A stretch of DNA of 64,000 nucleotides from JARRKU01 sp963675565 (lineage in GTDB: Bacteria; Desulfobacterota; Desulfobacteria; Desulfobacterales; Desulfosarcinaceae). Of the stretch, positions 18,521 to 26,393 are shown in pieces. Below the pieces are notes generated by a model. It saw only the letters and a program-made list of their open reading frames with translations. It was not told where the DNA came from and did no database searches. The translations under genes and the position numbers were made by a program. The DNA lies in assembly GCA_963675565.2 (NCBI GenBank), contig CAXXYD010000001.1, forward strand, positions 558,001 through 622,000, given 5' to 3'. The first letter of the stretch is position 1. Each line of letters begins with the position of its first letter.

Positions 18521-18617
18521 GGATCGAGAAGAGTTGCGAGTTAAGAGTCGCGAGTTCCCGGTTGCGGTTCGCGCAGTCCTGATCTTATATTCCACAACTC
18601 ACAATTCAACTGATATG
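18521..18617. repeat. Heptamer-arm palindromic element, copy C (core deleted)
   Basis: The left arm has GAGTTGC/GAGTTAA/GAGTCGC heptamers (18531-18552) and the right arm CACAACTCACAATTCAACTG. The core is shortened to GGTTCGCGCAG and lacks about 20 nt found in other copies. It abuts the 179-bp hairpin that follows. Confidence 0.7.
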
Positions 18618-18850
18618 TCTTTCGGGTGTCGTCCAGTATGCGGTCGGAGGTGTCTTCAGGGCATGGTGATTCGTCACGTCAGCACCAAGCTTTAGTGCCG
18701 CTTGGGTGCAGCGCAGGAAAGCGTTGCGCACTGTCTGAGCGCAGCGAGTTTGCGCAACGCCCGAAGCGCACCTTAGCGGCACTTAAGCGAAAGTGCGTGT
18801 GACGAATCACCATGCCCTGAAGACACCGGCTATTGAAAACCAGTTGAATT
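18603..18850. repeat. Long hairpin element (29-bp perfect inverted repeat)
   Basis: 18649-18677 is the exact reverse complement of 18799-18827 (29 nt). Inside, AGTGCCGCT (18694-18702) pairs with AGCGGCACT (18775-18783) and GCGTTGCGCA (18721-18730) with TGCGCAACGC (18751-18760). The whole 179 nt can therefore fold as one nested stem. Outside, AATTCAACTG (18603-18612) pairs with CAGTTGAATT (18841-18850). No ORF of note lies within. It fills the 505-bp gap 18456-18960 together with copy C. Confidence 0.9.
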
Positions 18851-18960
18851 AATAGCATTGACGCATATCATCCAGGGCGCAACTATCGAATTTACCCCCC
18901 GCCCGCTTTGTGATATTCATTAATATTCAAACGCCGCTCCCCCCCAACAAAGGAGTGTTT

Positions 18961-21138
18961 GTGGATATTGACCCGTATATGAAACCCGAAAACGAGACCT
19001 TTCTCGACGAACATCAATCCAAAGTATTGCTGGGCAGATATGATGTTCCCGCTATTGAAGAGATAATTGCAGCAGACCCCGATGAATCGGTTGCCGCGGC
19101 CCGAACCATGGGATACCCCGTGGTCTTGAAGGCCTTGGGACCAAAATTGACGCACAAAACGGAACGCGGCCTCGTCCATCTGAATTTAGCCGGGGACGAA
19201 CCGGTGCGCCGGGCCGCCCTGGAATTGCAAAAAAAAGCCGGCGGCGATTTGACGGCACTGCTGGTGCAGCCCCATATCGGGGGCAACCGGGAATTGATGG
19301 CCGGCTTGTTCAGGGATCCCCAATTCGGGCCAGTCGTGCTTTTCGGACTGGGCGGTATCCTGGCCGAAGCCATCGATGATGTCGCAATGGCCATTGCACC
19401 GCTGACGCGGCCAGAAGCATGTCGGCTCATCGAAGGCCTTCGGGCATCCAAACTCCTGGATGCCTTTCGCGGCGAACAACCCGTTGACCGCAATGCCCTT
19501 GTCAATGTCCTTTTGGGTCTGTCGCGCATGGCGATAGAACATCCCGAAATCTGCGAGGTGGATATCAATCCGCTCAGAATCACGGCAGAAGGAAAGATTT
19601 TTGCAGTGGATGCCCTGGTTGCCATCAGGGAACCCGCCGCCCCACCAGCAGTCCTTCCGCCCGTTTCGCCCCAGGCCATCGGACAGTTGTTTTACCCGCG
19701 TTCCATCGCGTTTGTGGGTGCATCGGCACAAATGGGAAAATGGGGATTTATGCTGCCGGTCAACACCATCGGCGGCGGTTACACCGGCAAGGTGTACCTC
19801 GTAAACCCAAAGGGCGGAACAATGAACGGCCAGCCCGTTTTTGCCAGCCTGGAGGATGTCCCCGACCCGGTCGACCTGGTGGTGGTTACCATCCCCGCCC
19901 ATCGCGTCTTGCCGCTGATTGCCCAATGCCGCCGCAAGCAAGTCAAATCCATGATCCTGATTTCTTCCGGCTTCAGTGAAACCGGATCAAAGGGCCGGCA
20001 GACAGAAGCGGAGCTGGTGGCGGCTGCCCGGGATGCCGGCATTCTTATTCTTGGGCCCAATACCATGGGGATTGCCAATCCCCACGCTTCGCTGTATTGC
20101 ACCGGCTCCTCGGTCAACCCCATGCCGGGTACCACCGCCATGGTATCCCAATCGGGAAACATGGGCACTCAGCTCCTGGCTTTTGCCGAAAGTCAGGAAA
20201 TCGGCATCCGCGGGTTTTGCGGCAGCGGAAATGAAGCCATGATCACCATCGAAGATTATCTGGAGGGCTTTGAAGTTGATGAACTGACGCGTACCGTCAT
20301 CCTTTATGTGGAAAGCATCAAGAACGGGCTCCGTTTTTTTCAAAGCGCAAAACGGGTCAGCCGGCATAAACCCGTGGTTTTGCTCAAAGGTGGGCAAACA
20401 ACAGCCGGTAACCGCGCCGCGGCAAGCCATACCGGTGCTCTGGCCTCGGACAGCCGGGTTTTTAATGCCATGTGCCGCCAGGCAGGGGTCATTAAAGTTG
20501 AACGTCCCATGGAGCTGCTCGACCTGGCGGCCGCTTTCTCGTCACTGCCCCTTCCCCGCGGCCCCCGCGTGGCCATCATGACCCTGGGCGGGGGATGGGG
20601 GGTGGTCACCGCCGATCTATGTATGCACCACCGGTTGCAGGTACCGGAACTCGAACCCGCCATAATCCGCACCCTGGACACATTGTTGCCGGACTTCTGG
20701 AGCCGGGCCAACCCGGTTGACCTGGTGGGTGAGCAGGATTCCGAACTCCCCCTGAAGACCCTTGAAGCGCTGATGTCCTGGGACGGCTGCGATGCGGTCA
20801 TTGATCTGGGCATCCTGGGGCGACGCATTTTCCTGGATCGGCTTGCCGCCACTGCCAAAAAGATAGACCCCGGCCTGACGGCCGCCTATTTCGAGGGGCT
20901 CCGCCAAATGCTCAATGAATTCGACGACCGGTTCATTAAAAAAATCGTCGCGCTGATGCACCGTTACCAGAAACCGATCATCGGCGTACACCTGCTCACC
21001 GACGGACAGGATAAAACGCTGTACCGCGTGGATGCCGCAGATTATAAAGCCGTTTTTTACGAAACACCGGAACGGGCTGTTTACGCCTTGTCCCAGATGG
21101 TGCAGTACCAAAATTATCTTTCCACGGATCCCGAATAG
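18961..21138 (+). CDS. ADP-forming acyl-CoA synthetase (acetate-CoA ligase type, fused)
   Basis: 725 aa. Converts an acyl-CoA plus ADP and phosphate to the free acid plus ATP, or the reverse. The order is ATP-grasp (beta-type) domain at 1-225, then a CoA-binding domain from about 238, then the succinyl-CoA-ligase-like alpha domains. The phospho-His site is H490 in ASHTGALA. Related enzymes with the reverse order (alpha then beta) are common; here the ATP-grasp part leads. GTG 18961 is chosen because AAAGGAG (18949-18955) lies 5 nt upstream; ATG 18979 is a less likely alternative. No GNAT domain is present. Substrate cannot be read from the sequence; acetate or an aromatic acid are possible. 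It stands alone, followed by a weak terminator. Confidence 0.88.
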   Translation: MDIDPYMKPENETFLDEHQSKVLLGRYDVPAIEEIIAADPDESVAAARTMGYPVVLKALGPKLTHKTERGLVHLNLAGDEPVRRAALELQKKAGGDLTALLVQPHIGGNRELMAGLFRDPQFGPVVLFGLGGILAEAIDDVAMAIAPLTRPEACRLIEGLRASKLLDAFRGEQPVDRNALVNVLLGLSRMAIEHPEICEVDINPLRITAEGKIFAVDALVAIREPAAPPAVLPPVSPQAIGQLFYPRSIAFVGASAQMGKWGFMLPVNTIGGGYTGKVYLVNPKGGTMNGQPVFASLEDVPDPVDLVVVTIPAHRVLPLIAQCRRKQVKSMILISSGFSETGSKGRQTEAELVAAARDAGILILGPNTMGIANPHASLYCTGSSVNPMPGTTAMVSQSGNMGTQLLAFAESQEIGIRGFCGSGNEAMITIEDYLEGFEVDELTRTVILYVESIKNGLRFFQSAKRVSRHKPVVLLKGGQTTAGNRAAASHTGALASDSRVFNAMCRQAGVIKVERPMELLDLAAAFSSLPLPRGPRVAIMTLGGGWGVVTADLCMHHRLQVPELEPAIIRTLDTLLPDFWSRANPVDLVGEQDSELPLKTLEALMSWDGCDAVIDLGILGRRIFLDRLAATAKKIDPGLTAAYFEGLRQMLNEFDDRFIKKIVALMHRYQKPIIGVHLLTDGQDKTLYRVDAADYKAVFYETPERAVYALSQMVQYQNYLSTDPE

Positions 21139-21165
21139 GGAATCTTGTTCCTTTGCTTTTTTTTT
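21137..21165 (+). terminator. Weak intrinsic terminator
   Basis: A short stem formed by AGGGAA and TTCCTT (one G-T wobble) begins inside the stop codon of the acyl-CoA synthetase gene and is followed by C and nine T residues. Confidence 0.35.
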
Positions 21166-21281
21166 GATACCTTTTATCGGCATGCCCAATTCGGGTCGGA
21201 CCATTGGAAAAAGCGGGCCCGGAGTGAAAAATGCCGCAAGATTGTTAGGCGTAACGTTATTTCGACATTATTCGAGGCACT

Positions 21282-21512
21282 ATGAGCAGACGGAATACCC
21301 ATGCAAAACATCAATTTGATTTCGATATCGGGCATCTGAAAAGAAGCCCCTGCAAAGGATGTCATCTGCACCCGACATTTCCCGTGTGCAGTGAGCATTG
21401 CCTGGCCCTGGACCGGATTCAAACCACCCTGGCAAGGGGAATATCGACCACCCACACCCACTCGCCTCTGGAACCCTTTGCCGTTTTTCTGGAAAGTTGG
21501 AACGATAACTGA
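21282..21512 (+). CDS. Small Cys-rich protein, unknown
   Basis: 76 aa. I do not recognise a named family. A compact metal-binding-like motif CKGCHLHPTFPVCSEHC (residues 24-40) has four Cys and two His, consistent with a zinc knuckle. The start ATG 21282 has GAGG 4 nt upstream. It lies alone between the acyl-CoA synthetase and mlaE, in the same direction, and ends 65 bp before mlaE. Codon use is ordinary. It may be a real small gene; the Cys spacing argues against a random ORF. Confidence 0.5.
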   Translation: MSRRNTHAKHQFDFDIGHLKRSPCKGCHLHPTFPVCSEHCLALDRIQTTLARGISTTHTHSPLEPFAVFLESWNDN

Positions 21513-21577
21513 ACCGATCCAGGCATCTGTATGGCGGCCTGGATCTCACTCATTCAATGATCATAGGTTTATAATGT

Positions 21578-22717
21578 ATGCCCGATGATCCCGTCCAAAA
21601 CAAGTCCTACAATCTCGCCGTCGGCAAGGATGGCACCGTGGGTGTTCAATTCCTCGGCCGCATCGACCATCACATGGCCGCTGGCATCATCAGGTCCCTC
21701 AAAGCTGAAGTTCAAAAACGCCGGCCGGTCAAAGTCATCGCCGATTTGAACCGGGTGACCTATTTTGACGATTTCGGCGTACTGGTATTGAGCGAACTGC
21801 GATCGCATCTGGCCAAAAGCCAAATTCCGTTCAGTCTGATCCAGCCGCCGCCAAAGGCCGGCGAGGTGCTGGCCATGACCAATTTTGACAGCCCCGAACC
21901 CTGCGAACAGATCATGCCCAAAAAAAGAGACAATCTGTTTGTCCGATCGGGCGATGCATTTATCCACCAACTGTACAATATCCGTTATCTGGTATCTTTC
22001 CTGGGCTCCGTGGCACTTTGCCTTTTTCATGTGGTCCGTCATCCCCGCAGTCTCAGATACAACGACACCACGGTATTGATCCAGAAAACCGGGGTCGATG
22101 CCGTTCCCATCGTCGGCCTGATCAGCTTTCTGCTTGGGCTGATCATGGCATTCGTTTCCAGCATCCAGTTGAAGCAGTTCGGTGCCAGTATTTACGTCGC
22201 CTCGCTGGTGGCGCTGGCCATGGTGTCCGAGCTCGGTCCCATCATGACTGCCATTGTCGTGGCCGGCCGCTCAGGTTCGGCCTTCGCCGCTGAAATCGGC
22301 ACCATGCGGATATCCGATGAAATCGATGCGCTCTTTACCATGGGAATATCCCCGACCTTATTCCTGGTCGTCCCCCGAATGGTGGCCGCCATCATTGTCC
22401 TGCCTCTGCTCACTCTTTTTTCAGATATTTTTGCCATTACCGGCGGCCTTGTCATCAGCGTCACCATGCTGGATGTCACCGTCAGCACGTATATCAGCCA
22501 GACCTTTAAAGCCTTGAGTATGTTCGAATTCGTATGGGGCCTGGCCAAAAGTATGATTTTTGCCGGTTTGATTGCCTGGATCGGATGCCTGCGGGGTTTT
22601 CAGGTCCGGGGCGGCGCATCCCAGGTGGGCAATGCAGCCACCTCGGCGGTGGTCTCCGGCATTTTTCTGATCATCCTGTTCGATTCCATCTTCGCCGTGA
22701 TCCGAAGCTATTGGTAA
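21578..22717 (+). CDS. mlaE: MlaE-type ABC permease with N-terminal STAS domain
   Basis: 379 aa. Inner-membrane permease of an MCE/Mla lipid transporter that moves phospholipids between the membranes. Residues 1-100 form a STAS domain (visible FLGRIDHHMAAG and DLNRVTYFDDFGV). Residues about 130-375 form the MlaE permease with five to six membrane segments and the conserved block SELGPIMTAIVVAGRSGSAF. In E. coli the STAS partner MlaB is a separate protein; here it is fused, a form also common outside gammaproteobacteria. It is followed 2 bp later by the ATPase gene. Confidence 0.9.
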   Translation: MPDDPVQNKSYNLAVGKDGTVGVQFLGRIDHHMAAGIIRSLKAEVQKRRPVKVIADLNRVTYFDDFGVLVLSELRSHLAKSQIPFSLIQPPPKAGEVLAMTNFDSPEPCEQIMPKKRDNLFVRSGDAFIHQLYNIRYLVSFLGSVALCLFHVVRHPRSLRYNDTTVLIQKTGVDAVPIVGLISFLLGLIMAFVSSIQLKQFGASIYVASLVALAMVSELGPIMTAIVVAGRSGSAFAAEIGTMRISDEIDALFTMGISPTLFLVVPRMVAAIIVLPLLTLFSDIFAITGGLVISVTMLDVTVSTYISQTFKALSMFEFVWGLAKSMIFAGLIAWIGCLRGFQVRGGASQVGNAATSAVVSGIFLIILFDSIFAVIRSYW

Positions 22718-22719
22718 CT

Positions 22720-23505
22720 ATGGTCCAGACAAATTCGACGCTCATCGAGATCCGCGACATGGTCGCAACATACGGGACGGATATCATTTTAAAAGATGTC
22801 AATCTGGACGTCTATAAGAATGAGATCCTGGCCATTGTCGGCGGAAGCGGCTGCGGCAAGACCACCCTGCTGCGGCACATGGTCGGTCTCCGGCCGCCGG
22901 CCGCCGGCAAGATTGTCATTGACGGCATTGACATCGCCGGGGCCGAAGAAGGCGCTTTTGATACCGCCTTGAAAAAAATCGGCATCCTTTTTCAGGGGGG
23001 GGCTTTGTTCGGGTCCATGACCATCGCTGAAAACGTGGCCCTTCCCATCCGGGAATACACCGACCTGACTCCCCAGGCCATCGCCAGCCTGGTGCGCATG
23101 AAACTGTGCAGCGTGGATCTTGGGGGGTATGAAAATCATCTGCCCTCCGAATTGAGCGGCGGCATGATCAAGCGTGCCGCCCTGGCACGGGCACTGGCCC
23201 TCAATCCCGAAATCCTTTTTCTGGATGAACCCACAGCCGGCCTGGACCCGGTGATATCAGCCGAAATTCAAGAATTGATCATGCGAATCAACCACAGCAT
23301 GGGAACCACCATGATCATCGTCACCCACTCCCTCAATATTATATTGAACGTGGCGCACCGGATCATCATGCTGGATAAATCGGCCAGGGGCATCGTGGCC
23401 CAGGGCAATCCAAGGGAATTGAAAGAAAAAAGTCCTGATCCCGTGGTTCAAAATTTTTTCAACCGACAGGCCAATCTGACCAAAAGGCTATTATGGCAAC
23501 CTTAA
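22720..23505 (+). CDS. mlaF: MlaF-type ABC transporter ATPase
   Basis: 261 aa from ATG 22720. Walker A GGSGCGKTT at 41-49, signature LSGGM at 146-150 and Walker B LFLDEP at about 167-172. The block LDEPTAGLDPVISAEI is typical for MCE-system ATPases. The open frame extends upstream to 22534 inside mlaE; that part has no ABC homology and is rejected. The gene overlaps mlaD by 13 bp, so translation is coupled. It energises lipid transport by MlaE. Confidence 0.92.
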   Translation: MVQTNSTLIEIRDMVATYGTDIILKDVNLDVYKNEILAIVGGSGCGKTTLLRHMVGLRPPAAGKIVIDGIDIAGAEEGAFDTALKKIGILFQGGALFGSMTIAENVALPIREYTDLTPQAIASLVRMKLCSVDLGGYENHLPSELSGGMIKRAALARALALNPEILFLDEPTAGLDPVISAEIQELIMRINHSMGTTMIIVTHSLNIILNVAHRIIMLDKSARGIVAQGNPRELKEKSPDPVVQNFFNRQANLTKRLLWQP

Positions 23506-24509
23506 AAACAAAATTCAGCGTGGGACTTTTCCTGATCTGCGGCATCACGGTGGTAATCCTTGCCGTTGTCTGGCTGGGTATGTCCAACTATTTGGAAAAG
23601 GGCCAGTTCTTCGTGGCCTACTTCGACGAGTCCGTTCAGGGGCTCGATGTGGATTCCCCCGTCAAGTATCGCGGCGTAAGCATCGGGCGGGTCCAGGCCA
23701 TTCACGTTGCACCGGATGAACATCTCATTGAAGTCATCCTTAAAATTGAAACCAACATTAAAGCCAAAGCCCAGACGACCGATTTTGTGGCCCAGCTTAA
23801 ATCAGTGGGTATTACCGGATTGATGTTTATCGAAATCGAGCATATAGACACCGGCACCGTCAATGTCAGCCCGTCGTTCAAGTTTACTCCGCCCTATCCT
23901 GTGATCGCCACACGGGCCAGCGAAATTTCAAAAATTTTCAAAGGGGTGGAAGATGTTTTCAACACGTTCCGCGCGTTGGATACCCAAACCATTTCCGAGC
24001 AACTCACCCTGGCGCTTCAAAAGATCAATCGCGCCATTGACGAAGCCCGGCTGGTCGAACTGATCGATGAATTCCACGGCACGCTGGCCCATGTCCAGAA
24101 CGTATTGCAGTCCGAAAAAGTAGATCGTCTACTGAATTCCATGGAACAGTCCCTTGACAGCTTTCATCAAATGGCCCGCAACGCTGACGGTGGAATCAGC
24201 GATATCCGCAAGACAGTGTCGCGCCTGGACGGCGTTATCGTCGGCAGTGCAGATGATTTGAAACAAATCACGGCCGATCTCCAGACCGCTGCATCCCAAA
24301 TCAAGGCGGCGATGGAAAACGCCAACGCGCTGCTGGACAATACCAACCAGCAGGTGGATACCATTCAGCGCCGGGTCGTCGGGACCATCAACCGGATTGA
24401 TCAGGCCACAGAGTCGTTGAGCCGGTTCCTGGACCACATCGGCAATCAACCGTCTCAAGTGATTTTCAGCGCGCCGACTATCGACAAACCGTTGAATCCC
24501 GGGCGTTAG
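23493..24509 (+). CDS. mlaD: MlaD-type MCE domain protein
   Basis: 338 aa. One N-terminal membrane helix (about 8-28) and one MCE domain (about 40-118, with PVKYRGVSIGRV). After it comes a long helical C-terminal region (150-320) rich in heptad-like leucines and predicted coiled coil. Longer than E. coli MlaD (about 183 aa), it resembles MCE proteins whose tails may form a tunnel or needle. It lies in mlaE-mlaF-mlaD-lipoprotein order; no mlaC is found in this window. Confidence 0.88.
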   Translation: MATLKTKFSVGLFLICGITVVILAVVWLGMSNYLEKGQFFVAYFDESVQGLDVDSPVKYRGVSIGRVQAIHVAPDEHLIEVILKIETNIKAKAQTTDFVAQLKSVGITGLMFIEIEHIDTGTVNVSPSFKFTPPYPVIATRASEISKIFKGVEDVFNTFRALDTQTISEQLTLALQKINRAIDEARLVELIDEFHGTLAHVQNVLQSEKVDRLLNSMEQSLDSFHQMARNADGGISDIRKTVSRLDGVIVGSADDLKQITADLQTAASQIKAAMENANALLDNTNQQVDTIQRRVVGTINRIDQATESLSRFLDHIGNQPSQVIFSAPTIDKPLNPGR

Positions 24510-24538
24510 CCTAAAGCAGTGGAACAACAGGAGATGAA

Positions 24539-25174
24539 TTGAAAATGAACTTCAGTGCCAGAATCAATATCGTCATTGCACTTATGCTATCCGTTTTGCT
24601 CTGCGCCTGCATGGGGGCGGGCCGGCCACCCGAACCGGTCTACTATTATACACTGGACTACCCTGCCCCAGGGCCATCGTTTTCCGTCTCTACCCCCTGC
24701 GTTCTGCGGTTGGAACGCTTCGTTGCGAGCCCCCCCTACGACACCCAGAAAATCATTTATTCGGATGGCAACGCGCTGCGCAATACTTACGCTTACCATC
24801 AGTGGATTGCCGCCCCCGGAGAACTTGTGCCGTATCTACTGGCCCGCGACCTCCAACATACCGGGGGCTTTGCCGCCGTTGTGCCGCCGGACAGCGCAGT
24901 GCGCGCCACCCACAGTGTCTACGGATGGATAGAGCATTTTCTGGAACAGGACAGCGTCCAGGCCTGGACGGCTTCGGCTGCCGTGCATATCACATTGATA
25001 TCCAATTCAGCTTCCGATCCGACATCCCGGATTCTGCTTCAGCAGCGCTATGCGGCTCAAGCCCCCAGCTCGGCAAAAACACCGGCAGCTCTGGCCGAGG
25101 CCATGGCAGAAGTCGTTTCTCGAATATCCATCGCCGTGTCCAGGGACATTTACAACCGGCTGACAGAACATTAA
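24539..25174 (+). CDS. ABC transport auxiliary lipoprotein (PqiC-like)
   Basis: 211 aa with a lipoprotein signal ending at LLCAC (Cys about 22), then a periplasmic ABC-transport-auxiliary domain like PqiC (visible YYTLDYPAPG). AGGAG (24529-24533) supports TTG 24539 (5 nt) or, with poorer spacing, ATG 24545. As the last gene of the mla-like operon it probably provides the outer-membrane end of the lipid path, in place of MlaA/MlaC. Its TAA stop (25172-25174) falls in the first heptamer unit of the half-repeat that follows. Confidence 0.8.
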   Translation: MKMNFSARINIVIALMLSVLLCACMGAGRPPEPVYYYTLDYPAPGPSFSVSTPCVLRLERFVASPPYDTQKIIYSDGNALRNTYAYHQWIAAPGELVPYLLARDLQHTGGFAAVVPPDSAVRATHSVYGWIEHFLEQDSVQAWTASAAVHITLISNSASDPTSRILLQQRYAAQAPSSAKTPAALAEAMAEVVSRISIAVSRDIYNRLTEH

Positions 25175-25201
25175 CTCATCACTCGTAACTCGCAACTGAT
25201 C
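25171..25201. repeat. Heptamer half-element, copy D
   Basis: Right arm only: TAACTCATCACTCGTAACTC then GCAACTGATC, 7-nt units as in the other copies, without the GGTTCGCGC core or left arm. It provides the stop codon of the upstream lipoprotein gene. Confidence 0.65.
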
Positions 25202-25262
25202 TTTTTCCTCTGTCTGTGACCTGGCCCCCAGGACCCGGTTTTACGATTCAATAAAGCCGCCC

Positions 25263-26393
25263 TCAGATTTTTCGACCCAGGAAATGCAAGTTGAATGCGT
25301 CATCCTGGATTTCAAGGACCTGCACGTCCCGAAATCCAGCCGCATTGAGCATCTCCACGGCCAGTTGTTTTCCCCACATCATGCCCAGGCCGGCGCCGCC
25401 CTCATCCAGCCCCACCGGCATACAGTGCATCAGGCTCACCGTATACAGAAAAGGCCCCATGGGATGGTCCTTGTTGTCCGTCAGCCGGCTGCCGGCGGCA
25501 ATATCCACCATGGAAAAAAGCCCGCCGGGTCTCAACAGCCGATATACGGCGCCCAGCGCCTCCAGGGGGCGGGTCTGGTCGTGAATGGCGTCAAAGGCCG
25601 TGATATAGTCGAACGCGTCCCGGTATTCCGGCTGCTCGGGGGATGTCACCACATCCATTTGTACAAAATCGATATTGGACAACGCTTTGTCGTTGGCCGC
25701 GGCGGCTGCTTTGGCAATGGCCCCGGCGGAAATATCCAGCCCCACGAATCGGCTGTTTGGAAACGCATCGGCCATCAGCAGGGCGGCAACCCCCTCGCCG
25801 CAGCCGATATCGCATACACGCAACCCGGCCTGTAGCCGTTGGGCAAGATCACCGTTGCCGATGGACGGCAAAAACCGATCGATGAGCACTTCCCGGTGCT
25901 TGGCATCGGCCAGTTGGGTCATAAATGCCTGGAAAGCGGGATACTGATCGTAGCTGACTCCCCGTCCGCTGCGAAAGCCCTCTACCACCGGGGCCATGGC
26001 GCACCGGGTCAGCAATGGGATTTCCTGTGTATACACCCCCATGTTCGCCTTTCCCGCCCGCCGGGTGATCAAGTCCGCATGCGTCCTGGGAAGCAGGAAA
26101 CGGTCCTGGCCCGCATGATCGGCCACCAGTTCAATGATCCCGCCGCACACCATGACCCCCAGCCACTCCCGGATGTATCGATGGTCCAGCTGCGCTTTTT
26201 CGGAAATCGTTGAAACGGTTGCCGCCTCCCCCAGTGCGTCCATGGCATCGAACAAACCGGTCTCGTACCCGATGGCCATGGCCAGATTCAGCGCGCCGTA
26301 ATTCAGGATATCCGCCATTCGCTGTGAAAAAATTTCCGCCTGATGGTCAACACCTTCATCCATTTGTTCCGGGTCTTTCTCTTTCATCGGCAC
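25263..26393 (-). CDS. SAM-dependent methyltransferase, class I with N-terminal winged helix
   Basis: 376 aa. Residues about 30-100 form a helical/winged-helix dimerisation region and 185-330 a Rossmann methyltransferase with motif I VCDIGCGEG at 193-201. A motif like FDYITAFDAIHD follows at about 260-275. It overlaps the end of recD by 38 bp, so it is co-translated with the recB-recD run. Substrate unknown; similar proteins are annotated as small-molecule O- or C-methyltransferases. No link to DNA methylation motifs (no NPPY/DPPY) is visible. Confidence 0.8.
   Translation of the reverse strand: MPMKEKDPEQMDEGVDHQAEIFSQRMADILNYGALNLAMAIGYETGLFDAMDALGEAATVSTISEKAQLDHRYIREWLGVMVCGGIIELVADHAGQDRFLLPRTHADLITRRAGKANMGVYTQEIPLLTRCAMAPVVEGFRSGRGVSYDQYPAFQAFMTQLADAKHREVLIDRFLPSIGNGDLAQRLQAGLRVCDIGCGEGVAALLMADAFPNSRFVGLDISAGAIAKAAAAANDKALSNIDFVQMDVVTSPEQPEYRDAFDYITAFDAIHDQTRPLEALGAVYRLLRPGGLFSMVDIAAGSRLTDNKDHPMGPFLYTVSLMHCMPVGLDEGGAGLGMMWGKQLAVEMLNAAGFRDVQVLEIQDDAFNLHFLGRKI

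Noticed and set aside
18649..18827. Large hairpin as an integron attC site
   Set aside because: Arms are perfect and too long, the recombinase-binding core pattern is not found, and no integrase is near.
22534..22719. Upstream extension of mlaF
   Set aside because: It lies inside mlaE in another frame and shows no ABC ATPase similarity.
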